DNA from: Chordibacter sp038110535
Lineage (GTDB): Bacteria; Verrucomicrobiota; Verrucomicrobiia; Opitutales; Seribacteraceae
Direction of reading: 5' to 3'
Length of the DNA stretch: 16,671 nucleotides
NCBI GenBank assembly: GCA_038110535.1
Contig: JAYNJW010000037.1
Span: 1-16,671 of the forward strand
Of the stretch, positions 1-12,000 are shown one piece after another (within the stretch, counting starts at the first letter, position 1; each line of letters begins with the position of its first letter). A model generated the notes under the pieces. It searched no databases and was not told the origin of the DNA. It worked only from the letters and a program-made list of their open reading frames with translations. A program made the translations under genes and the position numbers.

Positions 1-3000
1 CGCTCCCGCCAGCTGAGGTTAAGATCAACCAAGTCTTTGGGGTTCAGGCTGAGGTATACCTGGACTCCAATACCTCGACTGTGCCAGCAGGTGAGACTGT
101 AACCGCAGAAGCTACCCTAGTCGACCCTGATGGAATTATTATCCAGACGCATACTCAAACCTTTAATGGATTTAACGGAAGTACAAATGGGAGTATTATT
201 AACCAGAATCCACCCGGCCAGTTATTATTGCAGGTTCCCTGGTCACAGGCTCGCAAATGGACCAGCGACGCTCGCTGGAAAGTTGTCCTTCGCGTAACGG
301 CCACTTCAGTGGAATCTGATATGGACGACAACCTGGTCGAGCAAAGCTTTTCTGTTTTACTGCCAGACCTCGATGTCTCCGTAAATGGGGTGACCGCAAC
401 GGATCCAATTACTGGGGCACAAACGCAAAATTTTGTCCCCAATACCAATTACACCATTTCTGGAACAGTTGCCAACATTGGACAGGTTATGACCCAGCCA
501 TCTGTTCATACCTCTGTGGTTGCTCAGCTACGAAGAGTTTCTTTTTCCGAAGGGAACTATACTTTTGGAGAAATTATGGATGAGCAAGCGGTTGTCTTTC
601 CCAGCTTGGGCGCCAACTATCTTTACCTAAGGCCCAACGAAAGCTGGAGCTTTTCCATACCTAATCTCTTTCTGGATGCAGATGCCAGCGGTCAATTTGC
701 AGTGACAGTTGAAGTAAATCCCAGTGTGATTGCCGGAAGAATCATGGCGGAACAAAATTACGCCAATAATTTTGGAGTATCCCAAATAATAGAGGTAACC
801 TCTGGTGATGAAAACGAAACTAGCTATCCCCATTTAGCCTTTGTGCCCAATAGTTACAATGGGGAAAGAGGTTCATTTCGAGGAGTTGATCCGGTTTTTA
901 TATCCTTCGCCATGCGCAATGAGGGAACTCGCCCAGTCAATGAAAACGATGACATCAATACACGGGTTTATCTTTCAAAAGATCTTCAGGTTGATGAAAA
1001 CGATTTTATGCTTCGCGAATTTATTTTTGCCAGCCCTCTGCCTAATATTACTGGAATTGGAGATGGTATGCTGGCGGGTGAGACGATTAACCTTACCTGG
1101 TTTCAAAAATTACCAGATAATTTTGAAGGCGACTATTACCTGATCATTGAAACTGAGAACCCAGACCCGGCTCGGCAAATATCTACAGAATATGCAGACA
1201 AAACCCCCGTTTTTACTTTGAGTAGCCAAGGGGAGGGAAGAACCGATCTGCTTACCAGTGAAAACAATGCGAATATGAAATCGGAGCGGCCAAGCATCAG
1301 CAAAGATGGAACCATCATTGCTTACGAGCAGACTGATAGCAATGGGGTTCAGCAGATTTATATGATTGATAGAAAACAAGCAGTGCTGCAGCCAATATTG
1401 ATCAGTAAATCATACCAAAGTACTTCCAGTCAAAATATTGCTGGTAATAATCATAGCTTTCGCCCAATGGTCAGTGCCGATGGAAAAAAAGTAACCTTTC
1501 ATTCAAGGGCATCCAATTTAGCAATTGGTGACACCAATGAGAAAGAAGATGTTTTTCTATACGACTTGGCCCTCAACACGATGGTAAGGCCCCTTAACTC
1601 AGATAATCAGCAACTAAATGGTCGAAGTCTATACCCTGCAATAAATGGTGATGGTACCAGAATAGTTTTTGAGTCGGACTCCACCAATGCCGATACTGGT
1701 AATCCCACATCGAAAAACCAAATTTTCTTATGGGAGCTCGATTCTGTTGGTAGTGGATCCATCACGGTCCTGACCAATGGAGACGAAAATTCTTACAGCC
1801 CATCCATTGATGAAACGGGAAGCCGGGTGGTTTTTGACTCTTTTGCCAGAGACCTTCTTAATGATGACCGGTATGAAAATGGAACCCTTGATGTAATTGG
1901 GATCTCGGGCGACACCAACGATCTGAGGGATGTTTTCTACTTGGACCTAGATACAGACACAATTTACTTAGCCAGCGTTAATTACTTATGGGAGCAGGGA
2001 GAGAAAAGAAAGGAACTTACAAGTGGTGGTAATTCTAAGAATGCCAAAATATCCGGGGATGGAACTCGTATAGTATTTGAATCACAGGCCCATAATTTAG
2101 TTTCAGGGGCAGGTATTGCAAAAATTGTCATTACTGAAGGCGGGCTTGGTTATCAAGGGAGTCCCACCATTGAAATTTTTGATAGTGAATTTAATGCCAG
2201 TGGTGCCCCCGGATCTGGAGCCGTGCTTACCCTAAGGGAAGGGGCTATCAATGCCCTTAACGAATTAAACACGGATGCAATCGTGGTGATAGACCCGGGT
2301 AAAGGATATGCAAATCCGCAGGTGCAAATTATTCCTGATCCTGCCTACCCAGAACCAACATTTCAAGCCGAGGCAACCGCTTACCTTTCCAATCCAGAGG
2401 GTGATATTTATTTTGTTGATGTTGCCGACCTCAACGGCTCCTCGCTTTCCTCTAATACCAGCGTGCTTTACGCCCAAAGAGTTAGCCAAGACATGGAAAA
2501 TGAAACAGGGGGCAACTTTGCAAGCCGGGAGCCGAGTATCAGTTACGATGGATCGAAAATAGTTTATTCAACCAAATCCTCCAACTTGCTGCCCGGTTCT
2601 TTGATTCGCGACGACGGAAAAACATTTTATAATTCACCCTTTGAACTGCCCACTGCAGAAGCTGTGCTGGTTGGGTCTATTTATGAGATTGAAATATCAA
2701 ACCCCGGCTCTGGATACATAGGTGGTTACTTGAATATAGAAGATCTTTCCGGCACAGGTTCAGGTGCCGAGGCAAGTTATGAAGTGGACCAGCGGGGCCG
2801 TATTGTATCGATTAATATGATCCACTCCGGTCAGAATTATCAGCTCGATCAAACTGTAGTTAGTGTAGCAGAGCCACTGGGCGGAAGCGGTTTTGTCGGA
2901 GGAAAAATAAGATTCCAACCAACACAAGGATTGGGTAAAGACCGCTTGGGCGGGGGTCGTATTTATAAGGTACTAATGAATGACTATGGGTTGGGGTACA

Positions 3001-6000
3001 GTATTGGGGACTCCGATGCATCCACCTTTGCGGACCTTATCCAGTTTGAAGGAGATGGTGCGGATCTCAATGAAGATGGTTTCTCCGATGGGCGAGTCAA
3101 CCCTGATAGGGTTCATAATGTGAAAGGTAGTCTATATCTTGAACAAAGATTTCAGGTCGAAATACTTTCGGGTTCCTCGGGCCTGGTAGGCTCTGATATT
3201 CTCAACACTACGCTTACGGTTTCGGACAAGAATAATTCATTGGATCCTTTAATCATAGAGTTTAGAGAGGGGTCGGGGAGTTCCAGTTCTACTTCTACTA
3301 TTCCTGTCCAACTTGGAACTACGACCAAGTCAGCATTGAGAGACGCAGTGATCGAGTTGATCAATGACTATATGACTCTTTCCTCATCGGGAAACATAAC
3401 TTCTGGTCCTTTGGTTGAGAATAATCAATCCAACGGGAGCACTTTTACCTTTGCCGCCTTATCTGGCCGTTTTTTTACAAACAATCCATCAGCAATCCGG
3501 GTGGTTGAAGAATCAAATATGTTAATCATGGGCTCGGGTTACACTACGGCTACACCAGTAATCAATCAGGTGCCCAGTATATATGGTTTTTCAGAGGTAC
3601 TAAGTGACCCCCCGGAGGGGGTATCCCTAGAAGAAGGGTCTGGGAGAATGAGCTTGCTTGCCCAGCGGGATGATGAATCTGACGACATTTACTTATTTGA
3701 TGAGAATTACCAAAAAAATATGCGGGTAAGCGTCAGTACATTTGGAACGCCTGCAGGTTATTTATCAAATGATGTACCGTCACCCCCAAGTAGTAGATTT
3801 CCCATGATCAGTGGGGATGGAAGATTTGTTGTCTTTAGTTCCGATGTTTGGGGCCCGGGTGGGCTGGCTTTTTCAAACAGCAATCAACAGCCTTTGGTTT
3901 CATCTCCAACCAGAAATATATACCTAAAGGACTTAAAGTCATTAACGGACCAGCCCAACTCTTCATCGCTGGATTTATTGTTTCCTCCCACTACAGAGAC
4001 CTTCGAGTTTGCTCCTCAGTCAAAAATACCAGTCGTTATAGACTTCGATTACAACGGCGACTTTTACCTGTCGCTTTATTTGAACCGTAAGCGTCTCAAC
4101 GATAATGAAATTACCGTTTCCAGATTTGGAGGGGGAGATGGGTCGAGCTACAACACAAAACGGTTTACCGCTTTTTTGGACTCTGCCCTTATCAGTGATT
4201 TAAATAATAGTGGCGAGTTTACTTTGGAGGTGGTCGCTTTTGATGAAGGTAATGCAACCATTGCTGTTAGCCAAACATCTCGCTTTATCGTCAAACAATT
4301 TAGTGGCTCCCTTCCCCCAAGAATTAAAATTTCTACTCCCAGAAATGCGGTCACGTCATCTTCCAGTCTTCCGATTAATGCATTTGCGGATGACCCAGAC
4401 GGGGCGATCAAGGAGGTTTATTTCTATGTTAATGGAGTAGCGATATCTATAAATGACCAAAATCTCACTTCAATACCCCGAACTCCTGGAGTTACTGAAG
4501 ATACCATGATTTATGGAAGTTTACTCAATATACAGGCTTTGATTGATGAAGACATTTACAGTCTGGGTGATCGTGGTTTAATTAGCCTATTTGCAGTAGC
4601 AGTTGACCACAGTAACAACAAGGTAACATCTGATATATTCAATCTATCATATACTCAAAGTATGGCTTCTGTACCTGAAACTTTCCCTCTTATGTTAAAT
4701 GGAAACCCTGATGAAGATTCTACAATTTCTTATTATGATGATCTAGTTGCTGGCTCCGACTATAACATCAGCTTGGATGATGATTTCGGGATTGATGAAA
4801 TCATTTTTGATCCAAGCATAAAACTTTTTGGTGCCAAAGATTTTCGACTGGACATCTTTTCTCGCAATGGAGGTTCTGGGGCGTATTACATTCCTGGTAT
4901 TGATGAAAATGGCTCCATTTCTGCCATTCGGGTATTATCTGGAAAGGACTACTCCCAGGATGGCAATACAAGCCTTCGCATTGTTCCGGTGTACAGGGCT
5001 TATAATCAAGGAAATGAGGCAAAATTAACTGCTGATTTAAATGGCAACATTGTTATTATAGAATCCCCTGATGGAACTGCTGAAATTGGTAACGGGTACA
5101 GCATTTACCCTAGGGCACGCCCCCTTCCCGATAACAATTTTCAACTTGCCCAATCAGTAATTGTGCCCCTTGCCCCCGTCGATGCTACTGCCTTATCCAG
5201 TACCATACTTACGAATTTTTCTATTCCCGCACAATTTGCATACTCCAGGGACTATGATGTTTACGGTGGTTTTACGCAATCCCCGCTCGTCATAAAAGTA
5301 AAAACAGAGCAAACCAGTGAGACGATTGAATCAGTCAGTTTAATGATTGATGGTTCTTATGTCGAAGATCTCGTGAAGTATCTTCCCGATAAGTTGGGTG
5401 ACGATAACAAAACCGGGGAGTATTATTTTTCATGGGTTCCCGAAGTGGCTAAGGATTATATGCTGGCTGCCGTGGTGCAGGATGTATCAGGTAATGTCGT
5501 TGCCACCAACCCTGTAATTATAAAGGTTGAAAATTATTTGTCCGGCGGCATCAGCCTAAGCCGAGCAGGGGATGCGAACTTTTCTGCAGAATCAGACGAA
5601 TCCGTTATTTTGTCGGTAAATGTTGAGTCTCAATTCGAGATCGAGCAAGTAGACTTTTTTATTAACGACCGTTGGGTAGGAAGTGGTGATAACAAAGGTG
5701 GTTCAAACTTTCAAAAAGGCGTGGCTCTTAAAGATTATGCATTTCGTCCAGGACAATACGAAGTTAGCTACCGGGCTATGGATGAAAAAGGAAACATGGC
5801 TGGCACATTTTCTCCATTCCTGACGAGTATTCCCTCAAGAAAAAATAAATTACTGATCATTACCCCACCTACTTCTCCGCCTGACGGGAATGTTGATTTA
5901 GTTTCCCCAATCGAGGACTTAACCTTGCCTGTAGGCTCAACCATCAGGCTCATTGCTCTGGCCAACGATTTTGGTGGTGATCTTACTGGCTTGCACTTTT

Positions 6001-9000
6001 ACAACTCACAGGATGAGAACCCACTCTATGCCTGGAGGCAAGTATTGGATTTAAATGGGGAGTTGCCTAGTGATGGCCAAATCTTGTCAATTTCTGATGG
6101 TACGGGAAAATCAGTTACCTTTGAATTCGATAACGACTTGAGCGCATCTGTTGTTACTGATAACCCCGAGGTGACACCAAAATATCAAAATGAACTTGAT
6201 GATTTTTCGATAGTCAGTACATCCTATACCGGTGTTTCTGGGATTGCCTATGTTGTAGAGATTGACGGAAAAGGTGATCCAGTAAGCGGATCCAAAGATT
6301 CCTATAAGTATTCAACCGATGGAGGAAAAACTTTTGTGGAAGAAAGGATTCCAATTTCTGCTGGTTCCAGCGTATTACTATCTCGCGGCCATGGTGTGCA
6401 GATAAGGTTTGAAAATGAATATGGGCATGTGGCGGGAGACAGTTGGTCTTTTGTGGTTCGACCCAACAATTATGTTGTGCCCATAGAGGATGCTCATCCA
6501 AGTCCGGAAGTTAACCGGATTATTACCAGAAATAATTTGGTAACTGCACTAAAGTCCGCGGAGCAGGCTGGGCTAATTTCAATTCGCTCAAGCGTTCAGG
6601 ACGATTCCGACCTTATTTTTCTAAGGCACTTAAATGACCAGTTCTATAATACTGTGACTCTATCTGGATCAAGTTTGCAGGAGGAGGGCGGAAGTATTGT
6701 TCTTCTTATCGATAATGCCACAGGTGGTGATGGTACCTTGTTGCTCCCCCAGGCCTCAGATTCTAAACAGCCCCAACCATTTGGAATTACCTGGCAGGCC
6801 AGTTTTGATGCCAATGAATCCGCAAAGGATAAAGATGAAAATGAAAGAATCTATTTTTATGCCATTGCCAAAGACAACTCCGGTCATGAAACAATTAGCA
6901 GAAATGTCCGAATAACCGTGGTCCCTGCTATTGGAAGTTTGCCAGCTATTGAATTGGGCGATGTTGAGCAAAACTTAGTTTATGTAGGCGATGCACTTAC
7001 AGTTCCCCTCAAGGCAGAGGCCAAAGATCCAGATGGTACTATTGCCGAAGTGATTTTCTACACCAACGGTTTGTCTATTGGTTCTGATTTTACCCGCCCT
7101 TTTGAGTTGGATTATGAGATCAATGCAACCGGGCATTACGAAGTTTATGCGATTGCCCGGGACAACTCTGGAAATCTGGTAACTTCCAATGTTCACCGTA
7201 TTGTGGTGGACGAGGGTGGGGAGGAGCAGGAAGCCCCCCTAACACTCTCCGTTCCATTTGCATATTTAGGTGGGGTAGCAGAAATTAGTGGGTTGTACAA
7301 ATCTGAGAGTGGAGATTACAATTCAACCATTCGTGCCTTGGTTTATGTGAACGGTAATTATGTGGGTGATGCCCATAAACTTCCTCGCTCACCACAAGGT
7401 CCTGGAGAGGAAGACTCTGGGCAGGGATTTGTTTACGATTTGCCCGCTCGTAACTCCGAAGGATATGAGGTGGAGATGATCGTGATTAATGGTGACGAGA
7501 CTGCTAGCACAGTTTTACAACAAGAAGTTGTGGAAAGTCCATTAACTGATAACTATCAGTTTTCAAAAGCTTTGTGGAATGGTTTATTTGACCGCAACCC
7601 AGAGGGTGCGGAGATCAATGCATATGTGGCCGCTCTGCGTAATGGCTCGATGACTCGACCACAAGTCATTGCCTCCCTGCGGGATAGGACGGAATTTATT
7701 AATGCCCGCAATGTCTTGCTCGCTAATAAAACAGTTAATGGCACATGGAATGTGTTAGATAGTATCTTGGAACAAACCGATCAGGCGGGATATGGCTCGA
7801 GCGAGGGAACAAACTCAACCGCAGAACAGGCAGCGATGGGCCAGTCGCACAACACGGAAGGAAATGTTTCCAATCTTGGAATATATGAAGGCGTGGAAGA
7901 TGATATTGGAAATATTTACCCTTTTGGAAAATCGATTTCTATGAACGAAGCTCCGTTTTTGGGTATTATCTCGTACATTGACGACATTGATTTGTTTCAA
8001 ATCAAAAGTCACGAACTGGCCAACGAAGGCATCCTTGAGGTCTCCCTAGTTAAAACAATTAGTTTATTAACAACTCAAGGGATCTTACAATCACCTGCCG
8101 GTATACCACATCATTTGGGTGTTTATTTCAAGGATGGGACTTACACTAATATTGCGGCCCGAGAAAATATTCCTTGGGGGACGCCAAAATTTTCCCTCAG
8201 CTTTGATCTAAGTGGATTAAAAAATGTTGATTATTATAGTATTGCATTTCAGGGCGGACGAACTTTAGGCGGCTACACTATTTCCACATCCAACCCCACC
8301 TACCTAAATCAAGCCAATTTCTTAACGGATGAAGAAATTGCTCAACTACAGATCGAATCGCGGGTCAATGGTTTTGACCTTGGTCAGGCATTGGCATTCC
8401 AAACGGGCAATTTTTTATACACCAACCAATACGGGCAGATGGAGACTCACAACCCGGAGGAGTTCTTTACCCGCTTATTTAGGAATAAATATGAGCAAGA
8501 AGCTGGACCAATACAGATCGCCAGGGGGCTGGAATTATTGAACAATTCAAATGATCCAAATGTTGAAGGAGTTTCCCAGTTCGACTTTTTAACTAATTTT
8601 GTATTGGACAATGCGATTCTCAGTGTGGGGCCTTATAACTATACCTATAATCTGGCCATCCCCAATGTTCCCCTGGATGCATCTGCATTTGCAGAAACCG
8701 CCTTGGTATATTCGGCCCTTATTGGCAGGGCTCCCACTAAGACTGAAGTGGCCATACTAACCCTAACCCCCAAGTACGAACTGCGCCCACTTATGGAACG
8801 GGCAAAAATGATCATGGAGATGCCCGATTATGCTGGCCGTTATGGATTGGCGATGCCAGAGGTCGACCTACCAAACCTTCGAAATGGCAGAGAATATGAT
8901 CCGGGTGACCCCATCCTGATCGATGCTACTTCTTTGGGTGCAGACGATCTGGCTGGCACTGCAGATGATGGGAGTATTCGCGAAATAGAGGTCTTTCTTA

Positions 9001-12000
9001 ACGGGAGCTTGCAGGGAAGTTTGTCCGACGGTGTTGTGACCGCTGGTACACGATACGAATTTTATCAATTTAATATACCCAATGATCAACCTGCAGGAGA
9101 ATATACAGTCGAGGTGGTTGCGGAGGATATTGGAGGACTAACATCACGGGCAACTGCATCGATTGTAATTCGTAGCCCGATTGATGTGAATATCACTTCC
9201 CCAGTGCTTGGGGAAACTTTATATTGGAATCGAAATGTAGATTTTACTTATTCTGCAAATGCCACGGTGACATCCTATCTGGAAGTGAATGGAGCGATTC
9301 CATGGAGAGGCAGGCTTACTTTTGATGGCTCCGATTTACCTGAAGACAATTCAACTCTCTCCATTCAGGATGGAACGGGCAGGGGAACGGTTGTTTTTGA
9401 ATTCGACTCGGATGGCTCATTAGGAGTTTCCCCAGTTGCAAACCTAGTGGAAATGAATGCCCCAATTACGGGAAATGTGTCGCTTTCTGGAAGCTACATG
9501 GGCACTCAGCCTCGCACTTACTTAATTGAGATTGATAGCACCTCAGGGCCTAGGGATACTTTTCGTTGGTCGCTTGACGGTGGGGCAAACTTCAATGACT
9601 CGTTGATCGAAATAACAGCAGGAGTTCCGCATAGTTTAAGCGGTGGTCTTGCTATAACTTTTGCTGGTGACACAAATAATACCGTAGGCGACCGGTGGCG
9701 CATTGAGGTGCAAACACAGCGGCATATCGTGGAGATTGGGAAGTATGGCAGTTTTAAGGATCGTTTACTAACAACAAAACACAACCTGGTCGAAGCGATT
9801 AATAAAGTTTTCAACTCAGGAAAATTGGCGATCCGGGCAAAATCTGGTCATTCAGATCTTTCAGGCGGCGGGGCTTTTGGGCAATATTATGATGAATACA
9901 CCATTGAGCTATGCCTGGAATGGGCCTGTGCAATTATTGAGGATATTGTGATCGATCCCAAAGATGAGACCACTCTTTTGTACATCGAAGACTTGCCTTT
10001 GATTACTTCAGCAGGAGGTGGGGGACCCCTAACTTTGGACATAAACAAATGGCTTTCGCCTGGTACTTCGATGGTGAAAACACGTGTGGTCGCAGTCGAA
10101 AATGGGACGGGCAATGTAAGTTACTCAGCTCCCCGGTTTTATGAGGTAAGAAACCCACAAAGACCCTATGTTGAGTTGATTTACCCCAAGGGGCGAAAAG
10201 CGGTCCTACGCTTTAAGGAAACCTTTGCTGCGGGCGGACTGGATGTCTCCCAAATAGAAATTGTTGACCCCGGGTTTGGCTATGAAGAAGACTCGGTACA
10301 CTTTAGTTTTTTAACGGCTGATGGGTATGGGGGTGAGTTAAATGCGACCTTGGATGAGCAGGGTGGAATCGCAAGCCTCTCAGTGGTTGAGAGTGGCTCA
10401 AAATATGCCCCGGGGGATGTGATCATGGCATCGGCACCTTTTCGTTATCGTATGGGAGAGGAAATAACACTGCGGGCCAAATTGAATGATCCGCTCGGAG
10501 AAGCCCCAGGGGTGACCTTTTTGTCTAATGGTGTACCGATTACACAACCGGTGGAAGCGTATGGAAATGAAAGGGTAATTACTTTTATTCCCCAAAATGA
10601 ACAATCAAGGTTTATTTGTGGTCAACCGTTTTTTGGTGATGGGCGAGATTTACCTCCTCGGGTTATGCCGGATGGTTCTTTAGATTGTGACTATTCTGGT
10701 AAGGAGCACGATCGCTCAGGGGGAGATTGGGGCTGGCGGCGCTGCTGGGAGCAACAGCACTGTCACCCAGGCCAATATGTAGCACCTCCTTGGTATTGGG
10801 GAGATTTGGGAGGTTATTGGCAATGGCCACCACCTTGGTTATCTGCAGATAGCATCCCTGGAGGGCTGCCTGTACAACCCCTTTCTTCTGGAGTAACCGC
10901 AGAGCTGATCAATCCAAGCCCGACCGATCCAACCCTGAATAGATTCACTTTGGGCGTGGAGGTGGAGATTGCCGTTTTGGTTGGAGCAGAAGTTGGAACG
11001 GTGGAGGAGGTGCGTTTATTTTTGGATGGGCAATTACTGGACCTAGAGCGCAGGTTTCCACAACCGGTACCTGGCTCTCCGGTAGGTGCTTACAGCAGAG
11101 ACGGTTTATATGGCTATGTCTGGACACCTTCCCGTCCAGGAACTTACGAATTATCGGTACAGGCAACAGATAACGCTGGGCAGGTTTCCGAAATAACCGA
11201 GCTTTCGAAAGCTACTGTGGTTGTAGGAACGGAGACATTGGGCGCGCCCCCAGTCGTGCGAATGACCGAGCCTGTGCCAGGTGGTTTTGGAGATACCTTT
11301 CCGGATTATTCGTACGGTTCGAGCCTGTTTATCAATGTGCTCGCCTATGATCCAGATGGAGATCTGGAATATGTAAAAATATTTCTCAATGGTGAAGAAT
11401 TGGGTGAACCACAAGGGCGCTTTGGGGATACCTATGTGTTTAAATGGGAAGTTGCTACGGAAACCGCATTTTTTCAAAATTTTGTACTTCAAGCAGTCGC
11501 AAAAGATAACGACGGCAATGTGGTTCGGTCTGGTACATTGGCTGGATTGACTGCCGATAATTCTGCCAATGTTCGTCCAACTGTCCATGTGGATAATGTA
11601 ACTGTGAATAACGAAGGGGTGCAAATAAGAGCATTGGCAGAGATTAATGACAATGCATTCTTCGGTGGTATTTCCAGGGTACAATTCTTCATCAACGGGG
11701 TCACATTAGATGCTTTGGGAGGGGAGGGTAGCTTCTTTGCTGAAGGTCTTCAGGAATATGTGATGGATTGGAAGCCAGAGCAGGCAGGAACCTACAATAT
11801 ATATGCCATGGCAGTCGGTAGCGTAGGGCAGACTGGGGATCACTACACCATCAGTGAACCTTTCGAGTTTGTACTATCGGAAGAACAGCTTGCTCAATTT
11901 GCCAGCCCGAACTCCGGCCCAAATGTTCGCCTAGTCTCACCTGGACCGCATATTGAAAACCAGGCAATTGCCCTTGCTCATTTGGACGAAAGCTTAACTT

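Larger units (their letters stand above)
2682..3580 (+). repeat. Composite insertion in propeller blade 6: GxGY units, DxNxDG segment, FEFD-like module
   Basis: Between the b-strand of blade 6 (YSTKSSNLLPGS, about residue 865) and its outer strand (MSLLAQRDDESDDIYLFD, about 1216-1233) lie some 350 extra residues. They hold GxGY units with anchors at residues 905 (NPGSGY), 946 (HSGQNY, degenerate), 999 (DYGLGY) and 1180 (IMGSGY). They also hold a short acidic DxNxDG segment and a module with IIEFRE ... TKSALRDAVIELI that resembles the FEFD modules of Ig5 and Ig9. The insertion point matches that of blade 5, directly after 'SNL..G'. Confidence 0.7.
1281..3950 (+). other. Seven-bladed PD40/TolB-type beta-propeller with two large loop insertions
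   Basis: Seven copies of 'P.(I/V)S.DG..(I/V).(F/Y)' mark the blades. They start near residues 427 (RPSISKDGTIIAY), 485 (RPMVSADGKKVTF), 541 (YPAINGDGTRIVF), 597 (SPSIDETGSRVVF), 679 (NAKISGDGTRIVF), 840 (EPSISYDGSKIVY) and 1263 (FPMISGDGRFVVF). Most copies continue to a 'SNL..G....(D)(I/V)(F/Y)L.D' strand, as in PD40 repeats of large extracellular proteins (for example SNLAIGDTNEKEDVFLYDL at 504-522). Seven blades make a closed propeller, a fold that usually binds proteins or ligands. Blades 1-4 are compact; blades 5 and 6 are split by insertions listed separately. Fold and blade count are well supported by the motif; the ligand is unknown. Confidence 0.85.
5865..6929 (+). other. Ig-like domain 5 hosting a two-deep nested insertion (nest A)
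   Basis: Residues 1955-2309. The host first half is NVDLVSPIEDLTLPVGSTIR with LIALANDFGGDLTGLHFYNS. The host closing half appears only about 250 residues later as RIYFYAIAKDNSGHETIS (around 2280-2297). Between them lies an FEFD-type module (from 6048), itself split by an SYxG-type module (6204-6461). The remaining strands of both fold units are present on each side, which argues for insertion rather than loss. Confidence in the nesting order is high; exact boundaries are good to about ten residues. Confidence 0.7.
9180..10148 (+). other. Ig-like domain 9 hosting a two-deep nested insertion (nest B)
   Basis: Residues 3060-3382. The host opens with IDVNITSPVLGETLYWNRNV and SYLEVNGAIPW. Its closing half appears some 250 residues later as SMVKTRVVAVENGTGNVSYS. 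Between them is an FEFD-type module (9315-9860) split by an SYxG-type module (9474-9725), the same order as in Ig5. After the nest comes YTIELCLEWACAIIEDIVID, containing two of the eight cysteines of the protein (residues 3304 and 3309). Confidence 0.7.

Noticed and set aside
155..448. Overlapping minus-strand open frames near the left edge.
   Set aside because: Opposite the CARDB-like domains 1 and 2; the + frame gives a sensible protein there and the minus frames do not.
3607..3622. GC-rich hairpin (ACCCCC, loop CGGA, GGGGGT) that could look like a terminator stem.
   Set aside because: It lies inside coding sequence (residues Asp-Pro-Pro-Glu-Gly-Val) and no T-run follows. Only a six-pair stem.
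1281..3950. Idea that the propeller is a TolB protein of the Tol-Pal system.
   Set aside because: Blade motifs are of the PD40 kind, but the context is a giant repeat protein, with no TolB N-terminal domain and no tol or pal neighbours.
7908..8288. Possible secreted peptidase suggested by the PPC-like domain.
   Set aside because: No peptidase catalytic motif was found anywhere in the 5,556 residues; PPC-type domains also occur without a peptidase.
8757..8770. Telomere-like CTAACCCTAACCCC run.
   Set aside because: Only two units, in frame as part of a DUF4214-like segment (Leu-Thr-Leu-Thr-Pro). Chance codon use.
11151..11684. Long open frame on the minus strand (about 177 codons).
   Set aside because: It lies opposite well-defined Ig-like domains 11-13 of the + strand. 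Its translation has no recognisable domain and is rich in Ile, His, Cys and Arg, as expected for a shadow of a coding strand.
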